Below, piece by piece: positions 30,848 through 44,530 of a stretch of DNA of 64,000 nt (position 1 is its first letter; every line of letters starts with the position of its first letter). A program made the translations under genes and the position numbers. The stretch comes from Lysobacter soyae (GTDB lineage Bacteria > Pseudomonadota > Gammaproteobacteria > Xanthomonadales > Xanthomonadaceae). The stretch is from positions 1,178,001-1,242,000 of the forward strand of contig NZ_CP080544.1 of NCBI RefSeq assembly GCF_019551435.1. Reading direction: 5' to 3'. A model generated the notes under the pieces. It was not told the DNA's origin, ran no database searches, and was given only the letters and a program-made list of their open reading frames with translations.

Positions 30848-32185
30848 TCATCCCTTGTCGTGCAACGCTTTCGCGCGCGCGTTGCGCAACGCATCCAGCT
30901 TTTCCTTGAGCCTGATTTCTAAACCCCTGTCGACAGGGTTGTAATACACACGTTCACCCATGGCGTCCGGAAATCCGGATTGCGACAAGGCGACGCCGCC
31001 GTCCACATCATGGTCGTATTGATAGCCCTTGGCATAGCCGAGCGACTTCATCAGCTTCGTCGGTGCGTTGCGCAAATGCATGGGAACGTCCATGGTTCCG
31101 AACGACGTCGCGTCCGACACCGCAGCTTTGTATGCCGTATATGCGGCGTTGGACTTCGCGGTGCTGGCAAGGTAAATCACAACTTGCGCCAAAGCCAGCT
31201 CGCCCTCAGGTGAGCCGAGCCGGTCATAGGCGTCCCATGCATCTGTCGCCATTTGCAGGGCTCGCGGGTCGGCGAGTCCGATGTCTTCCACCGCCATGCG
31301 GGTAAGCCTGCGCGCAAGATAAATCGGATCGCAGCCTCCATCCAACATGCGCGCGAACCAGTACAGGGCGCCATCCGGATTCGAACTTCGGACGTTCTTG
31401 TGCAGCGCGGAGATTTGATCGTGGAACTGCTCGCCGCGTTTATCGAACCGGCGCGTCCGGTCTGCCAGCACTTGTTGTAGTGTGCCTTCGGTAATTCGAT
31501 TGGCATCTTCCGAAGCGATGGATGCCGCAATTTCCAGCAACGTGAGCGCTCGCCGGACATCGCCATCCGCCGCCAACGCGATCTCGGCCAAACGTTCGTC
31601 CGCGACCTCGATGCCCGCATTTCCCAAACCGTTTGCTTGGTCATCCAAAGCCTGACGCAGCGCGCTGACAATATCGTCGACCGCCAAGGCTTCCATCACA
31701 TGGACGCGGCACCTGGACAAGAGTGCGGAGTTCAATTCGAACGACGGGTTCTCCGTAGTCGCCCCGACGAAGGTGATGCTGCCTCGCTCGATAAACGGCA
31801 AGAAGGCATCTTGTTGAATTTTGTTAAATCGATGGACTTCGTCGACGAACAGCACGGTGCGACGACCGCCTTGGAAACGCGCCTCCGCTTCCTGCAAGAC
31901 TTTGCGCACTTCCGGCAATCCTGCCATGACCGCGGAGATGGAAATGAATTCGGCGTCCGCATATTGGGCGAGAAGCAATGCCAAGGTGGTTTTTCCGCAA
32001 CCCGGCGGTCCCCACAACACCATCGAGTGAATCCGGCCGGCTTCGATAGCGCGTCGGAGCGCGGTGCCTTCGGCCAGTAGGCGTTGTTGCCCGACCATGT
32101 CGGACAAGGCGCGCGGTCGCATGCGTTCTGCGAGCGGACGCGCCTCGTCCAAGAGAGAAGGAAAAAGCGAATCGGGCTGCGTCAT
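30848..32185 (-). CDS. rarA: replication-associated recombination protein RarA (MgsA)
   Basis: 445-residue AAA+ ATPase of the clamp-loader clade acting at stalled replication forks. The Walker A is GPPGCGKTT, the Walker B VLFVDEVHRFNK, and sensor 1 FVGATTENPSFELN. The C-terminal tetramerisation domain includes the LARRLTRMAVEDIGLADPRAL segment. It follows lolA by 30 nt, in the ftsK-lolA-rarA order typical of gammaproteobacteria (serS, the usual next gene in E. coli, is absent). Confidence 0.96.
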   Translation of the reverse strand: MTQPDSLFPSLLDEARPLAERMRPRALSDMVGQQRLLAEGTALRRAIEAGRIHSMVLWGPPGCGKTTLALLLAQYADAEFISISAVMAGLPEVRKVLQEAEARFQGGRRTVLFVDEVHRFNKIQQDAFLPFIERGSITFVGATTENPSFELNSALLSRCRVHVMEALAVDDIVSALRQALDDQANGLGNAGIEVADERLAEIALAADGDVRRALTLLEIAASIASEDANRITEGTLQQVLADRTRRFDKRGEQFHDQISALHKNVRSSNPDGALYWFARMLDGGCDPIYLARRLTRMAVEDIGLADPRALQMATDAWDAYDRLGSPEGELALAQVVIYLASTAKSNAAYTAYKAAVSDATSFGTMDVPMHLRNAPTKLMKSLGYAKGYQYDHDVDGGVALSQSGFPDAMGERVYYNPVDRGLEIRLKEKLDALRNARAKALHDKG

Positions 32186-32215
32186 GCACTCACTATACCG
32201 GCGTGCTGATGCCGA

Positions 32216-32842
32216 TCAGTTGCCGACGACGTCGGTGCCTTTGGGAACCACGAACTTGAAGTTGCCAGCCGGCAATCCGACATTTCGTTCCCACTTGGCA
32301 AAAACCATTTTGGTGGTCTGTCCCAAGGAATCTTTGAGGTCGATTTGATACAGCGCGTTGTCTTTGAAGCCCAAACGGGCACTCTCGACACCGGCATCGG
32401 CCTTGTTCTTCGGCGTCAGATTCAACCACTCGACACCGTTGGTCACGCCGCCTTCTCTGGCGATGAACAACGCGTCAAGTTTCGCCGGGTCAGTCAGCAC
32501 CGTCAGCGGGCTGTTTTGTTCTTCGGTGCCTTGTTCACGTTTGGTCACTTGCTTGAGATCCGGCTCATGGATCCAAACCGTCTTGCCGTCGGCGACGATA
32601 AGTTGTTGGTACGGCTTGACGTATTCCCAGCGAAACAGATTCGGCCTCGACATGGAGACGCGTCCGGAACTGCTGGTTTTGAGACGCCCTTTCGCGTCGT
32701 AGACCTGTTGCGCGAAACCACCCCGCAGGGACTTCAATCCTTGCGTGAATTTGTTGAGTTGGTCACGCCCGCTCGCATTGGCGAGCATCGGGGTCAGCAT
32801 CAGGCCCAGGGCGCCCGCGAGCAATGTCTTGGAAATCTTCAT
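32216..32842 (-). CDS. lolA: outer-membrane lipoprotein carrier protein LolA
   Basis: 208-residue periplasmic chaperone that takes lipoproteins from LolCDE to LolB. The signal peptide (LLAGALGLMLTPMLANA) is cleaved near residue 23. The body has the typical RGGFAQQVYDAKGRLKTSSSGRVSMSRPNLFRWEYVKP pattern, seen here around residues 40-80, and the FAKWERNVGLPAGNFKFVVPKGTDVV tail. The ATG at 32842 follows GGAG by 7 nt. It lies between ftsK (100-nt gap) and rarA. Confidence 0.95.
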   Translation of the reverse strand: MKISKTLLAGALGLMLTPMLANASGRDQLNKFTQGLKSLRGGFAQQVYDAKGRLKTSSSGRVSMSRPNLFRWEYVKPYQQLIVADGKTVWIHEPDLKQVTKREQGTEEQNSPLTVLTDPAKLDALFIAREGGVTNGVEWLNLTPKNKADAGVESARLGFKDNALYQIDLKDSLGQTTKMVFAKWERNVGLPAGNFKFVVPKGTDVVGN

Positions 32843-32942
32843 TCCAGTACTCCGTTGAGTCATGCCTCGAGTCTCGCCCATGCAAGCTGAATGCGGTTTC
32901 AAATGCCCGTTTGCGGTTTAGCGGCGGTTGTTGAGGCCTGAC

Positions 32943-35306
32943 TCAATCCCGCGGTGGCGGCGGCGCCAATACAGTGCGATCCCCATTGTGCTCGGGTGGT
33001 GTCACGACGCCGGCTGCTTCCATGGCTTCGACCAAACGGGCCGCGCGGTTGTAGCCGATTTTCAAGCGGCGCTGCACGCCGGAAATCGAGGCGCGGCGTG
33101 TTTCGGTGACGATCCGAACCGCTTCGTCGTAGAGAGGATCGCTTTCATCGCCGCCAGACGTCGCTGCCTCGGGCAATCCACTCATGCCGACGCTGCTGCC
33201 GTCATACATGGTCTGGACTTCTTCCAGCACACCTTCGATGTAGTCCGGCTGCCCACCGCCCGCCTTCAAATGCTCGACCACCCGGTGCACTTCTTCATCG
33301 CTCACGAATGCGCCGTGGATGCGCTCAGGCAAGGAAGTGCCCGGCGGCATGTACAACATGTCGCCATGGCCGAGCAAAGTCTCTGCACCGGACTGATCGA
33401 GAATCGTGCGCGAATCGATTTTGCTCGACACTTGGAATGCAATGCGCGTCGGAATATTGGCCTTGATCAAACCGGTGATTACGTCCACAGAGGGCCGTTG
33501 TGTCGCCAGGATCAAATGGATGCCGGCTGCCCGCGCCTTTTGAGCAAGGCGCGCGATGAGCTCTTCGACCTTTTTGCCGACGATCATCATCATGTCGGCG
33601 AATTCGTCGATGAAAACAACGATGTACGGAAGCGGTTCCAAAGCAGACGGCACTTCGTCCGGCATCCCCGAGGGCTTGAACAAGGGGTCCATGATCGGCT
33701 GGCCGGCATCGGCCGCATCTTTCACTTTCTTGTTGAACCCCGCCAAGTTGCGCACGCCTACGGCGCTCATCAACTTGTAGCGACGCTCCATTTCCCCGAC
33801 GCACCAACGCAGCCCGTTGGCGGCTTCCTTCATGTCGGTCACGACCGGCGCCAACAAATGCGGAATGCCTTGATAGACAGACAGTTCCAACATCTTCGGG
33901 TCGATCATCAGCATGCGCACGTCTTTCGCACTTGCTTTGAACAACAACGAAAGGACCATCGCATTGACTGCGACGGATTTACCTGAGCCGGTAGTACCGG
34001 CGACCAACAAGTGCGGCATTCGTGCCAAGTCGGCAACTGTCGGATGACCGGCGATGTCTTTGCCCAAGGCCAATGTCAGCGGGCTGGCCGACTTGTCGTA
34101 TTCCTTAGAGCGCAACAGCTCGCTGAGGTAGATCATCTCCCGGCGAACATTCGGGATTTCCAAGCCAATGACCGATTTGCCGGGAATGACGTCAACCACA
34201 CGCACAGATTTGACCGACAGGCCGCGCGCGATGTCTTTGTCCAAGGATGAAATCTGACTGACCTTGACGCCCGGCGCCGGTTCGATTTCAAAGCGCGTAA
34301 TCACCGGGCCCGGGTACGCGCCGACCACTTGTGCGTCGATCCGGAAGTCTTTGAGTTTGTATTCGATCTGGCGCGACAGCGTCTCCAACGTGTCCTCGTC
34401 GTAACCTTTGGGTTGCGGCTTCGGATCGTCCAGCAAGGCCAACGGCGGCACTGCGCCGGGATCGCCTCCCGTAAACAATGGAATTTGTTGATCGCGCTTG
34501 GCGCGCTCGCTCTTTTCCACCACGGGTGCGGCCGGCGGCTCGATCTTCACTTTTTCGCGCTTGGCGCGAAGCTCGGTATCTTGCTTGCGCGCTTCTTCAC
34601 GGACTTCACGCATTTGGCGGGCTTCTTGCCATTGCACCGCTTGCTTCTGCTTTTCGCGGAACACACCGGGAATCTTCATGATCCAGCCGCCGATCCAATC
34701 CATGACTTTGAACCAGGAAAGCCCGGTTGCCATGGTCATGGACACCATCAGCAATGTCAGCAGGAACAGCATGCTGCCCACGGTGCCGAACCCCTTGGTG
34801 AGCGACCGACCGACCAGCTCGCCCAAGATCCCACCCGCTTGCGCGGAGAAATTTTCGACGCTGCCGATACGCACATGCAGAATGCCGACCGCCGCGATGA
34901 TGAACGCGAAAATGCCGATCAGGCGGAATGCGGCGCCGATGTCCGGTTCGCCGTCGCCATCACTGTCGGTCTTGAACAGAACCAGCCAGCACACCGCGCC
35001 CAAGACGATCGGTATCAGCCAGGCGACGTAGCCAAAGAGAAAAATGAGAATCGAGGACAGGTAGGCGCCGACACGCCCACCTGCGTTATGCAGTTCGCCC
35101 GTCACCCCCAAGCTGCCGCCGGTGGACCAACCCGGGTCGGCTGAGGAATAGGTGAAAAGGCTGGCGAACAAATACAGCAAGACAGGGGCGATGGCGATCA
35201 TCGAAAGATCGCGCATCATTTTCTGCCGTTTGGGATTCGGCGGCGCGGCGACGCGTTCCGGTGCGGGGGAAGGACGCTTGCGTCGCGTCGGGTTGCGCGT
35301 TGCCAC
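32943..35306 (-). CDS. ftsK: DNA translocase FtsK
   Basis: 787 residues. Four N-terminal transmembrane helices (about 35-195) anchor it at the septum, followed by a short charged linker (about 215-300) much shorter than in E. coli. The RecA-like motor has Walker A GTTGSGKS (437-445), and the C-terminal gamma winged helix ([25 protein letters not shown]) reads KOPS sites and activates XerCD. The likely start is GTG at 35306 with GAGG 11 nt upstream; an internal ATG at residue 30 is less likely because the basic N-terminus is usual in the family. Confidence 0.94.
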   Translation of the reverse strand: MATRNPTRRKRPSPAPERVAAPPNPKRQKMMRDLSMIAIAPVLLYLFASLFTYSSADPGWSTGGSLGVTGELHNAGGRVGAYLSSILIFLFGYVAWLIPIVLGAVCWLVLFKTDSDGDGEPDIGAAFRLIGIFAFIIAAVGILHVRIGSVENFSAQAGGILGELVGRSLTKGFGTVGSMLFLLTLLMVSMTMATGLSWFKVMDWIGGWIMKIPGVFREKQKQAVQWQEARQMREVREEARKQDTELRAKREKVKIEPPAAPVVEKSERAKRDQQIPLFTGGDPGAVPPLALLDDPKPQPKGYDEDTLETLSRQIEYKLKDFRIDAQVVGAYPGPVITRFEIEPAPGVKVSQISSLDKDIARGLSVKSVRVVDVIPGKSVIGLEIPNVRREMIYLSELLRSKEYDKSASPLTLALGKDIAGHPTVADLARMPHLLVAGTTGSGKSVAVNAMVLSLLFKASAKDVRMLMIDPKMLELSVYQGIPHLLAPVVTDMKEAANGLRWCVGEMERRYKLMSAVGVRNLAGFNKKVKDAADAGQPIMDPLFKPSGMPDEVPSALEPLPYIVVFIDEFADMMMIVGKKVEELIARLAQKARAAGIHLILATQRPSVDVITGLIKANIPTRIAFQVSSKIDSRTILDQSGAETLLGHGDMLYMPPGTSLPERIHGAFVSDEEVHRVVEHLKAGGGQPDYIEGVLEEVQTMYDGSSVGMSGLPEAATSGGDESDPLYDEAVRIVTETRRASISGVQRRLKIGYNRAARLVEAMEAAGVVTPPEHNGDRTVLAPPPPRD

Positions 35307-35351
35307 TTCCTGTATTACCTCAAGTCAGTCCTGCAAGTCATTGAGTTTCAA

Positions 35352-36419
35352 TCAAACTTTCATATCTTGCAAGGCGGGATGCACCAGTTTGCCGCCTTCG
35401 ACGTTGATTCCCTTGACCAATGCCTCGTTGTCGCGCCAGTTACCGGCCGCAAGCTTGTTGACCCACGGCAGGATGGCCGCGCAAATCGCTTGAGAGCTGG
35501 TCTGCGGGACTGCGCCCGGCATATTGGTCACGCAGAAATGGGTCACGCCCTCTTCCACATAGGTCGGCTCTTTCCAGGTCGTGGGACGCGAGGTTTCGAA
35601 ACAGCCGCCTTGGTCGATAGCGATATCGACGACGACGCTGCCGTCTTCCATGTCCTTCAACATCTCGCGGGTCATGACGTGCGGTGCCTTCGCACCGGTC
35701 ACCAAGACAGCGCCAATGACCAGATCCGCCTTGGCGACGGCTTGCGCCACGACGTCGTGATACGGATAGAGTGCGGTCACGTTGTTGCCGAGGCGCATCA
35801 TTTCTTCCATGCGATCGGTGCGCATTTCAAAGACGGTCACATTCGCGCCGCCTGCAGCGGCCAGCGCGGCGGCTGCACCGCCCGCCTTGCCAGCGCCGAA
35901 CACGACGACGTTGCCGCGCTCAGTCGACGCCATACCGCCGAGCAATTTGCCCTTCCCGCCCATCGGCTGGTGCAACAAATGCGTACCCACTTGCACGCCG
36001 ATCTTGCCGGCAATGACGGACATCGGTGCCAGCAGCGGCAGGTCACCGTTGGGGAGTTCGACGGTCTCGAAAGCGACGGCGGTCAAACCGATGTCCAGCA
36101 GCTGACGGGTCAATGCCGGCTCGGCAGCCAAATGCAGGTAGCAGAACAGCAGGTGGTCTTTGCGCAAATGCTGCAAGTCGCCTGCGATCGGCTCTTTAAC
36201 TTTGACGATCATCTCGCCCTTTTCATACAGGTCAGCGGCGTCGGCGGCGATCTTGACGCCCAGCTTTTCGTAGTCGGCATCTTTGAAGCCCGATTTGACC
36301 CCGGCATCTTTCTCCACCCATACCTCGTGGCCGCGCTTGACGAGATCGCCGGCTGCAGCAGGTACGAGGGCCACGCGGCCTTCCAGGGTCTTGGTTTCTT
36401 TGGGGACGCCAATGCGCAT
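35352..36419 (-). CDS. ald: alanine dehydrogenase
   Basis: 355-residue NAD-dependent enzyme interconverting L-alanine and pyruvate plus ammonia. MRIGVPKETKTLEGRVALVPA is the canonical start, and the dinucleotide motif VVVFGAGKAGGAAAALAAAGGA lies near residue 170. The active-site run containing DIAIDQGGCFETSRPTT is intact. The ATG at 36419 is chosen over an in-frame extension upstream that lacks homology. It is divergent from trxB across a 130-bp region where an Lrp-type control site would be expected; I could not identify one with confidence. Confidence 0.95.
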   Translation of the reverse strand: MRIGVPKETKTLEGRVALVPAAAGDLVKRGHEVWVEKDAGVKSGFKDADYEKLGVKIAADAADLYEKGEMIVKVKEPIAGDLQHLRKDHLLFCYLHLAAEPALTRQLLDIGLTAVAFETVELPNGDLPLLAPMSVIAGKIGVQVGTHLLHQPMGGKGKLLGGMASTERGNVVVFGAGKAGGAAAALAAAGGANVTVFEMRTDRMEEMMRLGNNVTALYPYHDVVAQAVAKADLVIGAVLVTGAKAPHVMTREMLKDMEDGSVVVDIAIDQGGCFETSRPTTWKEPTYVEEGVTHFCVTNMPGAVPQTSSQAICAAILPWVNKLAAGNWRDNEALVKGINVEGGKLVHPALQDMKV

Positions 36420-36465
36420 GAGGAACTCCGTTAAGGAATCTGATCGATTCCATTGAAAGGTTTGA

Positions 36466-37503
<1,038 letters not shown>

Positions 37504-37556
37504 AACCCAGTGGCGGCACCACGCCGCCCTGATCATCTCCGTGCGACGATGTGCGC

Positions 37557-38852
37557 ATGACCGCACCCGCTGCAGGCGCAACGCGCGCGACCGCGTTGCG
37601 CCGGATGAAAACCATCGCTTTGGCGTTGCTGCTGCTGTCAGCGGCGTTGCTTGTGCTCTCCCACGCCATGGGGCGTCAAGGCATTTGGGGCTGGGTCGGA
37701 GCGTTCGCTGAGGCCTCGATGGTCGGCGCGCTCGCCGACTGGTTTGCCGTCGTCGCGCTGTTCCGGCACCCGCTCGGCTTGCCGATTCCCCATACGGCGA
37801 TCATTCCGGCGAATCGGGCACGCATCGCCAGCGCCTTGGCGGATTTTGTCGGTCATCATTTCCTCGCGCCGAAACAAATCGTCGCCAAAGTCGAATCCTG
37901 GAATCCCGCTGTCAAATTAGGCGAGTTTTTGTCCGAGCGCCGGCAATTAGACGCCTTGTCGAAACAATTGCAGTCTTGGGCGCACGCCGCGCTGGGCGCG
38001 TTGGATGCGCCGGCGCTCGAACAAGAACTGCTGGCGATCACACGCGAGCAGTTGTCGAAATGGGATGCTTCGACGACAGCGGCACATTTGATGCGCAGCC
38101 TGACCGAAGGCAACCATCACCAACGGGTGTTGAACGCGGGACTGGTGCAAGTCGGGCGTTGGATCGATCAACCGGAGGTGCGGCAATACATCGGGCGGCA
38201 GTTGTCGGCCATGGCGCGCCGCGAATTCCCGAAATTGACTTGGTGGGTAGACAAAGTCCATTCCACCGATGAGATCGCCGACGCTTTGAGCGAAAAACTG
38301 GCAAACGCAATCATCGACGAACTCCAAGCGGTATTGAATGAGCCGACCCACCCACTGCGCGCGCGTTACGCGGCCGAGGCGACACGGTTGATGGAAGGGC
38401 TTGAGACCGACCCAGATCTGCAAGCCAAGGTGGCAGCCTTCAAGCAACAGTTACTGGATAGTGATTCGGTCAACACCTACGTCAGGCACCTCTGGCAACG
38501 GATGCGGGATTGGTTGAAGCAGGACTTGGCCTCAGAGCACTCGGTGGGAATGCGCCATTTCCGTGATTACGCCGCGCGAATCGGCGAAAAACTCAAGACG
38601 GATACGCGTTGGCAGAACCTTGCCAATGCACAATTGTTGATTGCAGCCGAACACATTGCCGGCGTGCTGCGGAATGTCGCCCCTGGTTACATCCATCAAA
38701 CGGTCCTCTCTTGGGACACGCGTTTCTTGGTGGATGAAATCGAACAGAGTGTGGGCGTTGATCTGCAATATATTCGTTTCAACGGCACCCTGATCGGTGG
38801 ATTGGTCGGCCTGCTGCTATACGGCGTGTTTCAACTTCCCCTTTTCCGCTGA
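37557..38852 (+). CDS. DUF445 family membrane protein (YjiN-like)
   Basis: 431 residues. Two hydrophobic N-terminal helices (about 18-55) are followed by the family motif GALADWFAVVALFRHPLGLPIPHTAIIPANRARIASALADFV region at about 58-100. A long helical cytoplasmic or periplasmic region comes next, and a C-terminal membrane helix (IGGLVGLLLYGVFQLPLF) ends it. DUF445 function is not established. The gene starts 53 nt after trxB and ends 9 nt before the GST gene, so it is probably part of a trxB-to-aat transcription unit. Confidence 0.88.
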   Translation: MTAPAAGATRATALRRMKTIALALLLLSAALLVLSHAMGRQGIWGWVGAFAEASMVGALADWFAVVALFRHPLGLPIPHTAIIPANRARIASALADFVGHHFLAPKQIVAKVESWNPAVKLGEFLSERRQLDALSKQLQSWAHAALGALDAPALEQELLAITREQLSKWDASTTAAHLMRSLTEGNHHQRVLNAGLVQVGRWIDQPEVRQYIGRQLSAMARREFPKLTWWVDKVHSTDEIADALSEKLANAIIDELQAVLNEPTHPLRARYAAEATRLMEGLETDPDLQAKVAAFKQQLLDSDSVNTYVRHLWQRMRDWLKQDLASEHSVGMRHFRDYAARIGEKLKTDTRWQNLANAQLLIAAEHIAGVLRNVAPGYIHQTVLSWDTRFLVDEIEQSVGVDLQYIRFNGTLIGGLVGLLLYGVFQLPLFR

Positions 38853-38861
38853 GGCATTCAG

Positions 38862-39527
38862 ATGCGCACTTTGTATATCGCCAACAAGAACTATTCCTCG
38901 TGGTCCCTACGCCCATGGATTTTGTTGCGGGTGTTGGGCATTCCGTTCGAGGAGCGTTTGGTGCCGTTCGGAAAGGATTACGGATTCTCGCCCTCCCATC
39001 GTGTGCCCTGCTTGGTGGAGGACGGCATCACTGTGTGGGACTCGTTGGCCATTGTCGAATTCATCGCCGAACATCACGCCGAGGTTTGGCCGGCGGATCG
39101 CGGCGCACGGGCATGGGCACGAAGCGCTTGTGCGGAGATGCATTCTGGATTTGCCCATCTGCGCGAGATTTGCGGCATGAATTGCGGCGTCCGCATGGCT
39201 CTGAACGAAATCCCGCCCGCGCTTCGTGCCGACATCGATCGCATTGAGTCGCTCTGGGCAGACGGTATAGCGCGCTTTGGCGGACCTTGGTTGGCGGGCG
39301 AGCATTTCACCGCGGTCGACGCGTTTTTTGCACCGGTGGTCTTTCGAATCCAAACGTACGGACTGGAAGTGAATCGCGGCACACGTGCCTACGTCGACCG
39401 CATGCTGCACTTGCATGAAATGCGCGAGTGGTATGAGGCAGGCCTTGCTGAAACCTGGCGCCACGACGGTCACGAAGTCGATCTCGCGAAGTACGGTCGC
39501 ATCGTCGAGGATTTGCGCGCGGTGTAA
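38862..39527 (+). CDS. glutathione S-transferase family protein
   Basis: 221 residues. The N-terminal thioredoxin-like domain contains YIANKNYSSWSLRPWILLRV, with the serine cluster usual for beta/zeta-type GSTs, and the conserved cis-proline segment RVPCLVEDG; an all-alpha C-terminal domain follows. Members conjugate or reduce with glutathione; the substrate is unknown. It starts 9 nt after the DUF445 gene and ends 7 nt before the FemAB-like gene. Confidence 0.9.
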   Translation: MRTLYIANKNYSSWSLRPWILLRVLGIPFEERLVPFGKDYGFSPSHRVPCLVEDGITVWDSLAIVEFIAEHHAEVWPADRGARAWARSACAEMHSGFAHLREICGMNCGVRMALNEIPPALRADIDRIESLWADGIARFGGPWLAGEHFTAVDAFFAPVVFRIQTYGLEVNRGTRAYVDRMLHLHEMREWYEAGLAETWRHDGHEVDLAKYGRIVEDLRAV

Positions 39528-39534
39528 CCGAACG

Positions 39535-40671
39535 ATGGAGTCCGGGTCGCTATCTGTTTCCTTACACGAAAGCGCGGCATTCACCGATGCGGCGGTTTGG
39601 GACGCGCTGTGTCCGGACGACAACCCGTTTGTCAGCTACGCTTTTCTCTCGACGTTAGAACGAACCGGCTGCATCCGCGCAGACTACGGCTGGCAGCCGG
39701 CGCACCTGGCGTTGAAAGAGAACGATGTGCTCGTCGGTGTGGCGCCCTGCTACGTGAAGCACAATTCGCATGGCGAGTTCGTGTTTGATCATGCGTGGGC
39801 TCATGCCTATGCACAACACGGCGTCGACTATTTCCCGAAGCTCTTGTGCGCTTCGCCCTACTCGCCGGTGACGGGGCCGCGCCTGCTGGCAAAAACCCCA
39901 ATGCATCAAGGTGCATTGGCGAGGGCCTTGTCGTCGATGGCTGCGCGGCTGAACCTGTCTTCGGCGCATGTCAACTTTCACTCGGCTGAAGAATCTCCGA
40001 TATTTGGAGCGGATTGGTTCCAACGAGAGGATGTGCAATACATTTGGCGAAATCGCTCGGGCTGGCAAACATTTGATGATTACTTGGCCGCGATGGACAG
40101 CAAGCATCGGAAAAACATCCGTCAGGAACGACGCAAACTGCACGACGCGGGCATTCGATTTAGTTGGATCCAAGGCGGCGATGCCACTGAGGTGGACTGC
40201 CGTTGCATGTTTGATCTCTACCTCGGCACATTCGCCATGTATGGCAACCACCCTGCCCTGACGCTTGAATTCTTTCACGAGATCGTTCGGGCGCTTCCTA
40301 CGCAAACGGCGTTCTGCTTCGCATCGGACACGCGGCGCGACGTCATCGCGGGCGCGTTTTATTTTGAATCTTCAAGCACGCTGTTCGGCCGCTACTGGGG
40401 AAGCACGCAGGACCTGCCAGGACTTCATTTCGAAACCTGCTACTACCAAGGCCTCGAACATTGTCTGCGCACCGGCCGCGACACATTCGAGCCGGGTGCC
40501 GGCGGCGTGCACAAGATCTCGCGAGGCTTCCTGCCCGAAGTGACACGGTCCCATCATTGGATCAGGGATGAAGCCTTCCGCGCCGCGATTCGCGACTGGT
40601 GTGCGCAAGAGCGTGCCGGCACGCCGGCCTATATGGCCTCTTTGATGCAGCGATCACCTTTCAGGGCTTGA
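39535..40671 (+). CDS. FemAB-like GNAT-fold protein (DUF482, peptidoglycan biosynthesis/recognition family)
   Basis: 378 residues, soluble. It matches PF04339-type proteins: the basic SKHRKNIRQERRKL helix in the middle, and the C-terminal block FEPGAGGVHKISRGFLPEVT, close to the family consensus GEHKIARGFxP. The family has a GNAT/Fem-type fold and is annotated for peptidoglycan biosynthesis or recognition, with no firmly established reaction. The ATG at 39535 lies 7 nt after the GST stop; the longer frame upstream lies within GST. Aat, itself a Fem/GNAT-fold aminoacyl-tRNA transferase, follows 37 nt downstream. Confidence 0.85.
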   Translation: MESGSLSVSLHESAAFTDAAVWDALCPDDNPFVSYAFLSTLERTGCIRADYGWQPAHLALKENDVLVGVAPCYVKHNSHGEFVFDHAWAHAYAQHGVDYFPKLLCASPYSPVTGPRLLAKTPMHQGALARALSSMAARLNLSSAHVNFHSAEESPIFGADWFQREDVQYIWRNRSGWQTFDDYLAAMDSKHRKNIRQERRKLHDAGIRFSWIQGGDATEVDCRCMFDLYLGTFAMYGNHPALTLEFFHEIVRALPTQTAFCFASDTRRDVIAGAFYFESSSTLFGRYWGSTQDLPGLHFETCYYQGLEHCLRTGRDTFEPGAGGVHKISRGFLPEVTRSHHWIRDEAFRAAIRDWCAQERAGTPAYMASLMQRSPFRA

Positions 40672-40708
40672 GTTTCCACGATTCCGGCTTTTCCGGCCAA
40701 AATATCGT

Positions 40709-41446
40709 ATGTCTGACACGCTTCCGATCCTGGATAAACACTCGCCGGATTTCCCGGATGTGTCGCGCGCGCTGCGCGACCCGGACGGACTGCTTTGTGT
40801 TGGCGGGGACTTGTCGCCGGCACGCGTTTTGGATGCCTACAAACGCGGCATCTTCCCTTGGTTTTCACACGACGACCCCATTCTTTGGTGGTCGCCAGAC
40901 CCGAGGACGGTGTTTCGCACTGACGGCGTCCATCTTTCCACAAAGTTTCGGCGCAAGCTTCGCAAGTCCGACTGGATCGTCAAGTTCGATCAGGATTTCG
41001 AAGCCGTCATCGAGACCTGTGCAACGATTCCGCGCCCGGGACAACGCGGCACTTGGATCGTGCCCGAAATGGTGCGTGCCTATACCTCGCTACATCGCCT
41101 CGGATTTGCCCACTCGGTGGAAGTTTTCTCCGGAACGGAGCGCGTCGGCGGTTTGTACGGGCTTGCCATCGGCCAGATGTTTTTCGGCGAGAGCATGTTC
41201 AGTCGCGTCGAAGGCGGCTCTAAAGTCGCATTGGCAGGCTTGGCCACGGCGCTCAACAGCGCCGGCTGGCCCTTGATCGATTGTCAGGTCGAGAATCCCC
41301 ACTTGCTTCGCTTGGGCGCGAAACGCATGTCCCGGGAGCACTATGTGGCCGATCTGGAGGTGTTGTGTCGCCGTCCGGGCATTTTGGGAAGCTGGGCCAA
41401 CCAAATGCCTACCATTCAGGCGAGTTCGTTGGTCGACATACCTTGA
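40709..41446 (+). CDS. aat: leucyl/phenylalanyl-tRNA-protein transferase
   Basis: 245 residues. Family motifs are clear: GLLCVGGDLSPARVLDAYKRGIFPWF near residue 28, ILWWSPDPRTV, HSVEVFSG, GGLYGLAIGQMFFGESMFS and DCQVENPHLLRLGA. It transfers Leu or Phe from tRNA to the N-terminal Arg or Lys of proteins, creating an N-degron read by ClpS and degraded by ClpAP. clpA and clpS are just beyond infA, reproducing the usual aat-infA-clpA-clpS neighbourhood in mirrored form. Confidence 0.96.
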   Translation: MSDTLPILDKHSPDFPDVSRALRDPDGLLCVGGDLSPARVLDAYKRGIFPWFSHDDPILWWSPDPRTVFRTDGVHLSTKFRRKLRKSDWIVKFDQDFEAVIETCATIPRPGQRGTWIVPEMVRAYTSLHRLGFAHSVEVFSGTERVGGLYGLAIGQMFFGESMFSRVEGGSKVALAGLATALNSAGWPLIDCQVENPHLLRLGAKRMSREHYVADLEVLCRRPGILGSWANQMPTIQASSLVDIP

Positions 41447-41457
41447 AGCCGGAATCG

Positions 41458-41466
41458 TGCGATAAT
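41458..41466 (+). promoter_or_regulatory. putative extended -10 promoter of infA
   Basis: TGC-GATAAT forms an extended -10 (TGn plus a TATAAT-like hexamer), 41 nt before the infA start and just past aat. No clear -35 at 17 bp, which an extended -10 can tolerate. Confidence 0.4.
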
Positions 41467-41507
41467 TCCGCACTTTCCAATGCCCTCGGGCAAGAGTTAT
41501 TGTTTTT

Positions 41508-41726
41508 ATGGCGAAAGACGACGTCATCGAATTTGACGGAACCATTTCCGAAACGCTCCCGAACACCATGTTCCGCGTGAAGCTCGAAAATGGACACGAA
41601 ATCATTGCGCACATTTCCGGGCGCATGCGCAAGAATTACATCCGGATCCTGACGGGTGACAAGGTCAAGGTCGAAATGACCCCCTACGACCTGACTAAAG
41701 GTCGCATCACCTATCGCATGAAATAA
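41508..41726 (+). CDS. infA: translation initiation factor IF-1
   Basis: 72-residue OB-fold protein. The sequence [19 protein letters not shown], the FRVKLENGH strand and the [18 protein letters not shown] block are near-identical to family consensus. It binds the ribosomal A site with IF-2 and IF-3. It lies between aat and the convergent clpA gene, bounded downstream by a bidirectional terminator. Confidence 0.98.
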   Translation: MAKDDVIEFDGTISETLPNTMFRVKLENGHEIIAHISGRMRKNYIRILTGDKVKVEMTPYDLTKGRITYRMK

Positions 41727-41752
41727 TCACGCTACTGCGTTGATTGATAGAG

Positions 41753-41779
41753 AAAAGGCGACCCATGAGGTCGCCTTTT
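41753..41779. terminator. bidirectional terminator between infA and clpA
   Basis: Perfect 11-bp stem AAAAGGCGACC / GGTCGCCTTTT with a 5-nt loop. A-run and T-run flank it on both sides, so it can end infA (plus strand) and clpA (minus strand). Confidence 0.92.
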
Positions 41780-41796
41780 CCGGTTGAGACTTCAGC

Positions 41797-44091
<2,295 letters not shown>

Positions 44092-44134
44092 ATTTTGCCC
44101 CTAGAAGCGAATACCGGATGTTATGGGGATGACG

Positions 44135-44449
<315 letters not shown>

Positions 44450-44530
44450 GCCCCAATTATAGAAAAAAGCAGGGAGACAAGCCCTGCCAAGCGTGGAACA
44501 ATAATCCCTCCAAGTTCCACAAGGCAGTGC